Shown here piece after piece: positions 47,498 to 55,646 of a stretch of 64,000 bases of DNA (its first letter is position 1; each line of letters opens with the position of its first letter). The notes beneath the pieces are model-generated. The model had not been told where the DNA came from, searched no databases, and saw only the letters and a list, made by a program, of their open reading frames with translations. This DNA comes from Rahnella variigena (GTDB lineage: Bacteria > Pseudomonadota > Gammaproteobacteria > Enterobacterales > Enterobacteriaceae). Made by a program: the position numbers and the translations under genes. The DNA is taken from positions 4,692,374 to 4,756,373 of the forward strand of contig NZ_NSDJ01000001.1 of NCBI RefSeq assembly GCF_003610915.1, in the 5' to 3' direction.

Positions 47498-47541
47498 TAT
47501 CAGATGATATATTGGAGGCTGGAGCCTCATGATAGCTGATA
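47498..47541. repeat. interrupted hairpin in the 47394-48084 intergenic region
   Basis: An inner stem GAGGCT/AGCCTC with a 2-base loop (47515-47528) is nested in outer arms TATCAG/CTGATA (47498-47503 and 47536-47541). The 691-base region between the polymerase-like and Rep-like genes has no credible ORF and also holds a tandem repeat, so this could be part of a replication origin. Confidence 0.5.
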
Positions 47542-47907
47542 CTGGATAATGGCTATAGTATGTAATGACACATATACCATAATATAGAGATAGAGTGTAT
47601 ACAGAGCATAATAGACACGTGTATATACCCTGTAGAGGCAAGTAGCGAATAAATATCAGCTTAGCCAGAATGGGATTAGCGGATACGTAAAACTTTACCG
47701 GTTATTAAGCGGTGTAACTCTCTCCCGGTAATATTCAACAGCGGTTGTAGCCACATGTTATTTTCTGAATTTAATTTCTTTTGAAACCTCAACTTTGATA
47801 AAAAACGCAGCTACTTACCAATGTCAGAATCAGGGAAAGCCATCGCCGATTTTGCCCTACCATTGTACGAGGTGCTGATTTCAGGTTAAACCGTACCTGT
47901 AGTTAGC

Positions 47908-47973
47908 CGGTTAGCCACAGCAAAATCCGACAACGTTGGACGGTTAGCCACAGCAAAATCCGACAACGTTGGA
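47908..47973. repeat. perfect 33-bp tandem duplication
   Basis: Two identical 33-base units, 47908-47940 and 47941-47973, each beginning CGGTTAGCCACAG and containing the palindrome CAACGTTG. The next four bases restart the unit (CGGT) before diverging. It lies 112 bases beyond the stop of the Rep-like gene. Confidence 0.95.
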
Positions 47974-48084
47974 CGGTCAAAAGACGGTCATTTCCCAGAT
48001 TTAATTTTCTCCTGACCTTTTTAGGCTTGCCGTTGAACAACTCACAGATGAGGATGCAGCATCCCTGCCGCAACGCCATGGCGC

Positions 48085-49188
48085 TTATTTCCCGCGAGAT
48101 TTAAGCCATTTTTTACGGATGTCAGGTTGCCAATACTGCGGCTGTCCCAAAATACCCAGCTTCTCGACAACCAGTGGAAGTTTATGCCAGATAGCCTCTG
48201 CATCAAACAAGTCCACCAGATACCTTTTCATCACCTTATCTACTCGTTTTTTAGCTGCCTCTTTGCTCGGACTAACAGCCCTGCCATTCAACTCACTGGC
48301 CGGACGGAACGTTTTACGAGCACGGGGGACAGTCATACGTTTCAACCGTTTGGCAAAGTCTGGATCCAGCTTGCGATCCCTGATTAGCTTACGGTCATAG
48401 AATGCCAAACGTGACACCAAATTCTCCATTTGCGACAGGTTACTCAGCATCAGTTTCTGCTTACCTGGAGACAGACGCAGCTCCAGACGTAAAAAACACT
48501 CATGCTGGCTTTCATCCAGTGTTAGCTGAGCTGTTGCCCGACGTTCTTCAAGGCTTAACTCAGGGGCGTTCACTTTTTCGTATATCGAAGCTACGACGGT
48601 GGTAGCCCCTAGCCGCATACCCTCCTGCTTGCCATAAGGATCATTGAAATCACCATCATGAACTTTGGCAAGACCAATCAGAAAGTCATGCAGCTTCATC
48701 CCCATCACATCCAGCGCGTAATGGATGGTCGTGACCCATGAGTTACGCAACCCCTGGTACAGATATTTACCAATACGGCTTTTGCGCCCCAACCAAATGA
48801 ATAAGTCGCTTATCTGTTCAGCTAGATAGTGTTGGGGGCTTAATTCCATTCGCACGGCACCGCGTTTCTTGTTTGTTGGTCCAAAGTAGATCATCAGTAG
48901 AACTGGGTGATGTTTAGACTTGTTTGCTAGACGGATTTCAATTACCCAGCGGTAGAGACTATCGCACTCATCCTTGCCTGCGGGGCGAAACCTGACCTGA
49001 TAAGTATCGTCTGATTCAAGCTGAAATAAGCGATCTACCATCACCTGATTTTCATGCTTGTCGAACAGGTCAGTTACCCAGGCAATCTTGTCGAAATGTC
49101 CATAACATTGCTGTCCTACGTTACTGCATTCCAGTGATACGGCGTATCCCAGTGAATCAACACGTTCTCTATTAAATGTTTTCATCAT
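48085..49188 (-). CDS. putative replication-initiation (Rep-like) protein
   Basis: I start at the first of two adjacent ATGs (49188, 367 residues), since the longer open frame overlaps the AlpA-like gene. Parts of the protein resemble rolling-circle/phage initiator proteins of the Rep_trans and Gp2 type: 'GMRLGATTVVASIYEKVNA' is placed like their strand ending in YDK, followed by 'CFLRLELRLSPGKQ' like the conserved RLEL strand. No certain HUH motif or catalytic tyrosine could be fixed. Immediate neighbours are an AlpA-type regulator upstream and repeats plus a polymerase-like gene downstream, which supports a mobile replication module. Confidence 0.55.
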   Translation of the reverse strand: MMKTFNRERVDSLGYAVSLECSNVGQQCYGHFDKIAWVTDLFDKHENQVMVDRLFQLESDDTYQVRFRPAGKDECDSLYRWVIEIRLANKSKHHPVLLMIYFGPTNKKRGAVRMELSPQHYLAEQISDLFIWLGRKSRIGKYLYQGLRNSWVTTIHYALDVMGMKLHDFLIGLAKVHDGDFNDPYGKQEGMRLGATTVVASIYEKVNAPELSLEERRATAQLTLDESQHECFLRLELRLSPGKQKLMLSNLSQMENLVSRLAFYDRKLIRDRKLDPDFAKRLKRMTVPRARKTFRPASELNGRAVSPSKEAAKKRVDKVMKRYLVDLFDAEAIWHKLPLVVEKLGILGQPQYWQPDIRKKWLKSRGK

Positions 49189-49294
49189 AATCTTTTCCCG
49201 GTGGCCAGTAGCCCACCAACAAGAGGAAGTACCATTGATATTGCTATGCCCTCTATAGGGTTCGTTGGGGGCTATGTGAGGGTTACACATGCGC

Positions 49295-49495
49295 TTAGAC
49301 TTGCGCGTTGATACCGCGTGACTGAATCCACTCCAGTACGTCATTGAGTCCCCAGCCCACTGCGCGTCCACCATCGCCGGTCAATTTTTTCCCTGCCTTA
49401 AAATCTCCTTTTTCGATAAGCCTATAGAGCGTGGCTGACGAAATTCCGGTTAAATGAAGAACTTCTTTTTTGCGGAGAATACGGTTGGTGTTCAT
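49295..49495 (-). CDS. AlpA-type helix-turn-helix regulator
   Basis: Small MerR-like winged-helix DNA-binding protein of 66 residues, starting at 49495 where AAGGAG lies 7 bases upstream. 'ILRKKEVLHLTGISSATLYRLIEKGDF' and 'GWGLNDVLEWIQSRG' are typical of AlpA/excisionase-like regulators of satellite prophages, which control integrase or replication genes. It heads the minus-strand AlpA/Rep-like/polymerase-like group. Confidence 0.88.
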   Translation of the reverse strand: MNTNRILRKKEVLHLTGISSATLYRLIEKGDFKAGKKLTGDGGRAVGWGLNDVLEWIQSRGINAQV

Positions 49496-49579
49496 GCTTT
49501 TGCTCCTTTGAGCTGTTTCAGGAGCGCTGCTATTTACAACCACAAAAACCGTATTTTTTCGTACAAACCAGACTTTTTT

Positions 49580-49748
49580 TCGTGATAATCACGAATTAAG
49601 GTCGTTTTTGTGTATTGAAGAATCGTGATTATCATGGGATGATTCTATTTCTCGTGATAATCACGATGTTGCTACCCAGGAGAAGTGTTTGCAGTAATCA
49701 CTTATGCAAAACACCGATTGTGATACCAGTAGACCGTGATAATCATGG
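49580..49748. promoter_or_regulatory. four palindromic operator sites
   Basis: Four copies of a 15-base palindrome occur between the divergent AlpA-like gene and the gene at 49806. Two are identical TCGTGATAATCACGA (49580-49594, 49652-49666). Two are variants: TCGTGATTATCATGG (49623-49637) and CCGTGATAATCATGG (49734-49748). The last lies about 57 bases before the 49806 start codon. They look like cooperative repressor sites or replication iterons. Confidence 0.75.
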
Positions 49749-49805
49749 AATCAGCTGGGAATATTTAGCTCGTAAGATCCTTGTTCAATTTCAGGAGATG
49801 TACTC

Positions 49806-50345
49806 ATGCCAAATGACGATATGATTTCGCAGCAACCAGCGCAGGAGAAAAAAGAAAGGGAAAAGAACCTCGACAAAATGAGGCAGAAAAAAAGAAGGGA
49901 ATTAGTAGCAAAAAAGTTTGGAAAGATTGTACCCATCCATATGCTGGAAGAGACCAAAGCGCGACTGGAGATGATTGCTAAAAAAACAGCGATAAGTCGT
50001 AAGGAACACAATGCCGCAGAGAAACGAAGCTCGGTCATAGCTGAACTGGTTAACCAGTACTACATAGATAATCTCTTGGCTTACGAACATGAAAACTCTG
50101 AGTTGGCATACAATACTTATAACAAGATATGGCAGGCTAACTTTCAAGGAAAGCCTGCTGATGTAATAGCCAGACAGCTCAACAAGGCTGGCACCCGCAT
50201 ACCGTATTTTGATGATAAAAGCGGTAAAATAGTTGTTGAATCAGGAAAGTGGAAAAAAGACGATATTGAAACGTTTTCCGACACAGCTCTTGTTATAAAA
50301 ATAATTGAATCAAATGAGAAAAACACTAAAAGAAACGCTAAGTAG
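49806..50345 (+). CDS. small basic protein with ribbon-helix-helix-like segment
   Basis: Not recognised. The 179 residues open with a very charged Lys/Glu/Arg segment (about 1-40), then 'KIVPIHMLEETKARLEMIAKKTA' and 'RSSVIAELVNQYYIDNLL', which together look like a ribbon-helix-helix DNA-binding fold. The C-terminal part may be a second domain ('DVIARQLNKAGTRIPYFDD'). It is divergent from the AlpA-like gene across four palindromes and is a good candidate for the protein that binds them. Confidence 0.6.
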   Translation: MPNDDMISQQPAQEKKEREKNLDKMRQKKRRELVAKKFGKIVPIHMLEETKARLEMIAKKTAISRKEHNAAEKRSSVIAELVNQYYIDNLLAYEHENSELAYNTYNKIWQANFQGKPADVIARQLNKAGTRIPYFDDKSGKIVVESGKWKKDDIETFSDTALVIKIIESNEKNTKRNAK

Positions 50346-50387
50346 GTTCAATATATTCAGGCCCAATCACCGATAAACGCCATCATT

Positions 50388-51317
50388 TTACCAGCACCGC
50401 AATCGCTGCGATGCTTTGGCTTTCATGCCACCATCACGATAGTCATAGCGCGTCGTGGTGGATATGTCGCTGTGGCCTGCCAGCTGGCGGACGGTGTTGA
50501 TATCTACGCCCTGCTCCAGTAAACGGGTAATGAAGGTGCGCCGCATATCATGTGGGGTAAAACGGACAATGCCTGACGTTTGTTGCAACTGCTCCAGGAT
50601 ACCCATTAACCCGGTTGTTGTCAGCGGCTGGGTGGTGACCTTACCGTTGCGCTGAATACGGCTGAACAGTGCGTTTTCAGCTTCGTTTGCGCTGACTTTC
50701 AGCCATATGCGTATGGCCTTGTCCACCGCATCCGCCACATGAATTTCACGGTATTTTCGCCCCTTCCCCTGACTGACCGTGAGAACACCATTGTCATAGT
50801 CCCGGCGCTCAAGTTTAAGCAGTTCACCGGCCCGCAGGCCCGTTCCGCAGAGTGTCAGCACAATAGCGACATCACGGTAGCGCCGTACATGCTGCGGATG
50901 CTGTTTAGCGGCCTGAATCAGCGCCTGGATTTCCTGCCTGTCTAACGCCCTTCCCTTACGCTGGATATCGCCGCTCACGCGCTTAACAGACCTGATACGG
51001 GCCAGCGTTTCGGCATTCATACAATTGAGATTAAAGGCCGTCTGTGCCACGCCCCGGAGCGCTGACAGCGCCATGTTGACCGACGACACGGCGTAACCGT
51101 CATCCAATAATGCCGCACGTACTTTAGCGACGGCGGCGTAGTTGAGTTGTTCCCACGGATAGTCTGCTGCATCAACACCGCGTTTAAGTATGCTGGCGCT
51201 ACGGTTTAACAGGCTGATGATACCTCTTCGCCCCGAAGGAGCCAGACCGCCAATATACGCATCAAACACGGTTGTTTGCACCATAGGCACGACCTGACAT
51301 AACGCTGTCCTGCTCAT
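50388..51317 (-). CDS. tyrosine recombinase (XerC/D-like integrase)
   Basis: Site-specific tyrosine recombinase. I prefer the ATG at 51317 (309 residues); a TTG five codons upstream is possible. A SAM-like core-binding domain is followed by the catalytic domain: first arginine in 'CGTGLRAGELLKL', H-x-x-R in 'TPHDMRRTFITRLLEQG', the second histidine in 'LAGHSDISTTTRYD', with the terminal tyrosine in that motif. All catalytic residues appear intact. It follows radC by about 46 bases in a four-gene minus-strand cluster, and could mobilise that module independently of the dead island integrase. Confidence 0.93.
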   Translation of the reverse strand: MSRTALCQVVPMVQTTVFDAYIGGLAPSGRRGIISLLNRSASILKRGVDAADYPWEQLNYAAVAKVRAALLDDGYAVSSVNMALSALRGVAQTAFNLNCMNAETLARIRSVKRVSGDIQRKGRALDRQEIQALIQAAKQHPQHVRRYRDVAIVLTLCGTGLRAGELLKLERRDYDNGVLTVSQGKGRKYREIHVADAVDKAIRIWLKVSANEAENALFSRIQRNGKVTTQPLTTTGLMGILEQLQQTSGIVRFTPHDMRRTFITRLLEQGVDINTVRQLAGHSDISTTTRYDYRDGGMKAKASQRLRCW

Positions 51318-51363
51318 GAACGTAACCCGCAATAACGTACATTAAACCAGGTAACTTTCAGCA

Positions 51364-51816
51364 TCACACCAGTCCCCGTTCAGCCATTGACACCGTTTCA
51401 GTTCCCGCCACGATAAAGTGGTCAAGCAACCGGACATCCAGCATTTCCAGCAGCTCCTGAAGCTTTTTGGTCAACTTGATATCGCAACGGCTGGGTTCAG
51501 GCTCGCCGCTGGGGTGGTTGTGGACAAGGATGACTGCGGCGGCGTTATGTTTCAGTACGCGTTTGATAACTTCACGGGGGTGAACGCTGACCGAGTTTAA
51601 CGTACCCCTGAACAGAATTTCCTTGTGCAGCAGCTGATTCTTATTATCGAGCAGGATGATGCCAAACTCTTCATGTTCAAGCGGTGCCAGCTCAACCATC
51701 ACACACCGCCGTACATCATCAGGGGAACATAGTTGAGCCCCACGCTGGTAGTATCTATTGATAATGTCACGCGCCTGGTCGAGGATACGGGTTTCACGCT
51801 GAGTAAACATGGTCAC
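51364..51816 (-). CDS. radC: RadC-like JAB-domain protein
   Basis: RadC/YeeS-type protein with a JAMM metalloprotease-like domain, common in prophages and islands; its biochemical role is unsettled and the name implies no proven DNA repair function. I start at GTG 51816 with GGGAG 7 bases upstream, two bases past the upstream gene's stop (150 residues). The metal-site motif reads 'VILVHNHPSGEPEPSRCDI', with the E in 'EFGIILLDNKNQLLHKE'. It lies between the papain-like gene and the integrase. Confidence 0.92.
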   Translation of the reverse strand: MTMFTQRETRILDQARDIINRYYQRGAQLCSPDDVRRCVMVELAPLEHEEFGIILLDNKNQLLHKEILFRGTLNSVSVHPREVIKRVLKHNAAAVILVHNHPSGEPEPSRCDIKLTKKLQELLEMLDVRLLDHFIVAGTETVSMAERGLV

Positions 51817-51817
51817 G

Positions 51818-52357
51818 TCAGAACTCCCGTTCAATGAAGTAAATGGCGTCTGGAAACAGCTGGCGGCGGGTTACGCCAGTACGCAGGGAGAAAGCTTTAC
51901 GGGGCATGGTGGTTCGCCCGTTACTGTCGAAGAAGCAGAGCGTTTCTTCATCTATTTTGACCAGAAGAGACCAGTGAAACTGGTCGCTGAGCATAATCAA
52001 GCGGGAATAGTCAGTGACGTCAAGAAACCGCTGCATTTCCCTGAAAAGTCGCCCGTCTGATAACCCTCGCTTCCCTGCAAAGGGTTTGGTGATTTCAACC
52101 GGGAACTGGCGGCTGTAATGTCCTTTCTGCAACACCTGCGCCATCAGCCAGTCTAAACGGTTTTCTTCGATCCCTTCAGTCAGCCATTCATGCAAAGGCC
52201 AGCGTTGCTGATAAGTCTGAATAAGCCGGTTCATTAACGGGCGTCGTTTCACCCTGCCGTCAAACAGCCAGCTCAGCATGTTAACCATGCAATAAGCACC
52301 GCAAAGACAGTCCAGTTCGCCCTGTTGAGACGCACGTATACCTCTGTTATCAGTCAC
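51818..52357 (-). CDS. putative papain-fold cysteine peptidase-like protein
   Basis: Not confidently assigned. The 179 residues from a GTG start (GGGG 8 bases upstream) have a spacing like papain-type or C39-like peptidases. A cysteine sits at a helix start in 'GELDCLCGAYCMVNMLSWLF' (about 14-32), a histidine in 'QFHWSLLVKID' (about 126-136), and an Asp/Asn in 'LCFFDSNGRTTMP'. It may be a protease, or a catalytically altered relative. It is next to radC with only one base between them, so the two are probably coupled. Confidence 0.6.
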   Translation of the reverse strand: MTDNRGIRASQQGELDCLCGAYCMVNMLSWLFDGRVKRRPLMNRLIQTYQQRWPLHEWLTEGIEENRLDWLMAQVLQKGHYSRQFPVEITKPFAGKRGLSDGRLFREMQRFLDVTDYSRLIMLSDQFHWSLLVKIDEETLCFFDSNGRTTMPRKAFSLRTGVTRRQLFPDAIYFIEREF

Positions 52358-52398
52358 AGATAATTCCCCATAAAGTAGTGATAGTTAGTGCAGAGGGA

Positions 52399-52821
52399 TT
52401 AGCTTTCCCACAGGACGGTAATGGTGTAGACGTTCATGGCGTGATACTGAATAAAGTTGGATTGCCAGAGTTTAAACAGCTCCCTTCCGGCGTTAACAGG
52501 CAGGTCACCAACATAAGCAAGAAAGACATATTGCTGACTCCAGCTGATATCAATTTCCTTTTCCAGTTCGGGGTATACAACCCCCATATAACTGAAGTCG
52601 GTGATGTAATCAAAATACCATTCGTCATTGCGAGAAATAAGCCGTATTTCGACAGGATGGTAGCCGCCCTTTTTCGCGCTGTAACTCAGGTCTTTAAATA
52701 ACAGACTGACGGCTGTAATTTTGGCTTTATGCGGCGGTGGATTTCCCACTCCATTTAATATGATATTGATTAATTCCTGATCGACGGGCATAGCTAGCCC
52801 TTCCTGACGGATAACGCTCAT
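52399..52821 (-). CDS. DUF2787 family protein
   Basis: About 140 residues from the ATG at 52821 (a longer frame to 52917 is less likely). The family features I recall for DUF2787 are present: 'AVSLLFKDLSYSAKKGGYHPVEIRL', 'YFDYITDFSYMGVVYPELEKEIDI' and 'ELFKLWQSNFIQYHAMNVYTI'. Function is unknown; members occur on islands and integrative elements. It is first of a DUF2787, papain-like, radC, integrase cluster. Confidence 0.85.
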   Translation of the reverse strand: MSVIRQEGLAMPVDQELINIILNGVGNPPPHKAKITAVSLLFKDLSYSAKKGGYHPVEIRLISRNDEWYFDYITDFSYMGVVYPELEKEIDISWSQQYVFLAYVGDLPVNAGRELFKLWQSNFIQYHAMNVYTITVLWES

Positions 52822-53059
52822 CGTTTTATTCCGGTAAATATGCATTTGAATTGATGATAAAAACCAATAATTGACCATTGCCCATACTAACTCTTTAGAC
52901 GATAGACGTCCTCCCATCAGGATGGGATAATAAAATGAAATGCTAAGTTGGCAATCAGTTTGTATCAGCTACTGGACAATATGACACTATCCAGCAATGT
53001 TATTTTACCAGGTGCATGCTTTTAATGCAAATAGTTTCACTCAGAAACCAATTTGGTTG

Positions 53060-53437
53060 TTATTTTATAAACGCATCTAAAAACATAATTAAGCTTTTCC
53101 TCTTAGGGTTATCTAGTTTATTCCAGACTTGCTCGAGACGCTGTTTTAATTCAACGTCAAGCCCAGTGGCATAGTTAATCGGGATATCAGAAACATTTAA
53201 ATCCTCCATACAATCAATAAAGAACCAACTTATTGGAGTTTTTAAAGCAACGGCGATTTTGACTAAGTGAGCAATATTAATCTTATTTGTTCCGCGTTCA
53301 TAGCGGGAAAGCTGTTGTTGAGAGATATCGATCGTCTCTGCAAGATCGGCAGCAGTTAGCCCTGCTTCTTTACGTCTGGTCTGAATACGCTGCCCTACCA
53401 GCTTATCAGCTGAATCTGCCATCAGTTTAACCATCAT
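53060..53437 (-). CDS. HTH_3 transcriptional regulator
   Basis: Cro/C1-type regulator of 125 residues from the ATG at 53437 (GGAG 5 bases upstream); a frame extended to 53539 has no family resemblance. 'LVGQRIQTRRKEAGLTAADLAETIDISQQQLSRYERGTNKI' is a classic helix-turn-helix. It is divergent from the gene at 53627 across 189 AT-rich bases and probably regulates it and itself. MrpJ-like fimbrial regulators have a similar HTH, but no fimbrial genes are nearby. Confidence 0.9.
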   Translation of the reverse strand: MMVKLMADSADKLVGQRIQTRRKEAGLTAADLAETIDISQQQLSRYERGTNKINIAHLVKIAVALKTPISWFFIDCMEDLNVSDIPINYATGLDVELKQRLEQVWNKLDNPKRKSLIMFLDAFIK

Positions 53438-53626
53438 TTTATCTCCAGAACGTCCATAAAAGGAATTCTGGGGCTTTTTTACTCTTGCATGAACATCACT
53501 AATGGACATAAAATTAACCATTAAGTCATTTATAGACAAAAAAATAACTGCTACCGTTCAACTAAGCTTGGTTGGAAGCCCACTCAGTTGAGAAGCAGCA
53601 CAAAGGTGGACAAAAAGGAGAGCATT

Positions 53627-54154
53627 GTGGCAACCACCATTACTGAGATAACAGATTGCATTGAGTACTTGTTCAGCTCTCTTTATCGTCGAGAATTTGT
53701 CAAAACACTGCGTCTGAACGAATGTAGCGAGCGGGAATTACTGCCTCTGGTACGTTGCTATTTGCTGGGTTGGTTTGCAGATAACGTATCACCAGAAGTA
53801 AAAAGCAAACTGCCAGGAACTGTATCCGGGCACGGTTACATCGATTTTGTCATTGATGATGTAGCCGTTGAGTTTGCAGTACGTAAACCAACTGCGGCAC
53901 GTTCCAATGTCTCCGCAACCGTCAACAGTACAGAAGTAAAGAAATTAATGAAGCACGACGGCAAAGCCTTGCTTGTGCTGTTTGACTTCTCTGACACGCC
54001 CTACTCAGAAGAACAGATCGAATCTTTCCGCAACTGGCCCTCTCTTGGTCGAGGGAATCATCGCAAGTCCGCATTCAACGTCGTTTATTTCTTTGTGGAA
54101 AAACGCAGACCGCTGGCACTGGGGAAAATCACCAAAAACATCCGTATCACTTAG
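53627..54154 (+). CDS. hypothetical protein, possible divergent nuclease fold
   Basis: Not recognised. GTG at 53627 with AAGGAG 6 bases upstream gives 175 residues; a TTG at 53588 extends the frame less convincingly. A helical N-terminal half is followed by 'GYIDFVIDDVAVEFAVRKP', which resembles the core of a PD-(D/E)xK fold but lacks a clean ExK, and 'GKALLVLFDFSD', a plausible next strand. Divergent from an HTH regulator. Could be a small nuclease of a defence or toxin pair; low confidence. Confidence 0.6.
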   Translation: MATTITEITDCIEYLFSSLYRREFVKTLRLNECSERELLPLVRCYLLGWFADNVSPEVKSKLPGTVSGHGYIDFVIDDVAVEFAVRKPTAARSNVSATVNSTEVKKLMKHDGKALLVLFDFSDTPYSEEQIESFRNWPSLGRGNHRKSAFNVVYFFVEKRRPLALGKITKNIRIT

Positions 54155-54168
54155 CAGGGAATTAAATA

Positions 54169-54528
54169 ATGAACAGAAAACTGTTGGCCTTATTGATGGC
54201 AGCCATAACGTTACCTGTCGCAGCAGAGCAGTACGTAAAACCCGGAGCGGTTCTAACCCTGAATCCGGGAAAGGACAATGCTGAATTCAACATTAATGCC
54301 TCAACGGGGGATGCTTCGGGCGTATGCAATATGGAGGGGACAGCACAGCAAATAGCTGCTGGAGAAAGCCAGAAGCGCCGCTGGGTCTGGAATGACAATA
54401 CCAGCCAGTGTGTTGCAGTAATTAGTGAGCTGAATAACGGCAAGGCCAGCGTTATGACTCGTGGTTGCGAAGATTACTGTGGTGCTTCCGCGACAGGCAC
54501 AATGGATGGTCTATTTAATAAGAAGTAA
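54169..54528 (+). CDS. small exported protein
   Basis: A 119-residue protein with a Sec signal (MNRKLLALLMAAITLPVAA, cleavage after AA at about 19). The mature part of about 100 residues has four cysteines (near 53, 81, 99 and 103: 'SGVCNMEG', 'SQCVAV', 'RGCEDYCGAS'), probably forming disulphides in the periplasm. No family recognised. It lies 14 bases after the preceding gene and 31 before a lipoprotein gene, so the three may be cotranscribed. Confidence 0.75.
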   Translation: MNRKLLALLMAAITLPVAAEQYVKPGAVLTLNPGKDNAEFNINASTGDASGVCNMEGTAQQIAAGESQKRRWVWNDNTSQCVAVISELNNGKASVMTRGCEDYCGASATGTMDGLFNKK

Positions 54529-54559
54529 AAAATATCGTTAATTAACGAAGGGACCCTAG

Positions 54560-54895
54560 ATGAAAAGAGCAATACTTCTGGTATTAATAGCTGCTGGTTT
54601 GCTGGCTGGTTGCGGCGAGAAAACGCCAAAATGTAGTAGTGACGATGCAAAAAATCTTGTCGTAGATATTGCCAAAAAGACAATCGAGAAGGGCATGACA
54701 CTGGATAAGGATGTGCTGATTTCTGTTGAAAATGTCAGAACAATAAGCCATCAATCAGAGCTTGACGTTTATCAGTGTGCGGCTGATTTAACGTTCACAA
54801 AACCTGATCTGAAAGACTCACTGCCAATCACCTACCGGATTCAGAAAACTGATGAAGGTAGAGGTCAGTTCTATATAAATGTATCGGGCCTATAA
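54560..54895 (+). CDS. small lipoprotein
   Basis: A 111-residue lipoprotein: the signal 'MKRAILLVLIAAGLLAGCG' contains the lipobox LAGC with the cysteine at 18. The mature domain has two further cysteines ('PKCSSDD', 'YQCAADL') and resembles small envelope or immunity-type lipoproteins, but no family is recognised. It follows the exported protein on the same strand; together they may be a fixed pair. Confidence 0.78.
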   Translation: MKRAILLVLIAAGLLAGCGEKTPKCSSDDAKNLVVDIAKKTIEKGMTLDKDVLISVENVRTISHQSELDVYQCAADLTFTKPDLKDSLPITYRIQKTDEGRGQFYINVSGL

Positions 54896-54973
54896 TCACA
54901 TGTAGCCTACTCACGCCAGTGATTGGCATGGCGTGAGTCCAACGACATATTAAAAAGTAGAAAAGCATATTTA

Positions 54974-55624
54974 TTATTTATAAAACTCATTACCATCGAC
55001 CCTTACAAATTCCATACTATCACGATCCAGTTTTGCAATAGAACCATCAATAAAAGAAAAAACATCCTCATTGATAAAATCCTGACTAACCTGCTGAATA
55101 TCTATATATTTATTGAAAAGGTAGCTATCAGCCACATCATTATGTTCATCCAAAGCCTGACAATCCCCCCACACTATAATATCTTCAACTGTGAAAACAA
55201 AAACACCTAATATTTTAGATGGAACGATCACCCATTCATTGTAATTCAATCGAGATATTAAGGAATTATTAATGTCATCCAATGAAATACCCTTTTCTTC
55301 TGCTCGGCGAATACCATCTATAACATCGCTACCACAATCGCTTGGAGAAACTGCTTTCAAACCATCACTATTAAAATCAATAATTAAACCAACTGTTCCA
55401 ATTGCGGAACTCTTGTTGTATGAGTCACCAGGAACAATTAATGAACACGACACCCCACCGTTAGCATTATTACTAATCACTTGTAGAAGATCATTTGGAT
55501 ATAGTTTGACACCAGGGCCGCCCCCTTTAGGGCACCCAGAGAAATGAACTACAAGCCCATTTTTATTATTGAGGTAATCATGAATATCTTTGATATTAGG
55601 TTTTAGCATAAAACAATTCACCAT
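54974..55624 (-). CDS. unknown protein of the retron operon
   Basis: Not recognised. The 216 residues begin after the RT stop (22 bases) on the same strand. An alternative ATG at 55609 is close. It has a Gly-rich segment 'HFSGCPKGGGPGVKLYP' (about 22-38), then alternating strands and helices, with no membrane segment. Its location as the last gene of the operon suggests a retron effector or accessory, but no catalytic motif can be named. AT-rich and with rare codons, like the rest of the operon. Confidence 0.6.
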   Translation of the reverse strand: MVNCFMLKPNIKDIHDYLNNKNGLVVHFSGCPKGGGPGVKLYPNDLLQVISNNANGGVSCSLIVPGDSYNKSSAIGTVGLIIDFNSDGLKAVSPSDCGSDVIDGIRRAEEKGISLDDINNSLISRLNYNEWVIVPSKILGVFVFTVEDIIVWGDCQALDEHNDVADSYLFNKYIDIQQVSQDFINEDVFSFIDGSIAKLDRDSMEFVRVDGNEFYK

Positions 55625-55646
55625 TGTTATTTAAACTCGAAAAAAA

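Noticed and set aside
47908..47973. Possible CRISPR repeat
   Set aside because: The two 33-base units are directly adjacent with no spacer, and no cas genes are present.
54923..55210. Plus-strand 95-residue ORF opposite the retron downstream gene
   Set aside because: It is AT-rich antisense sequence with no motif, while the minus-strand frame fits the operon.
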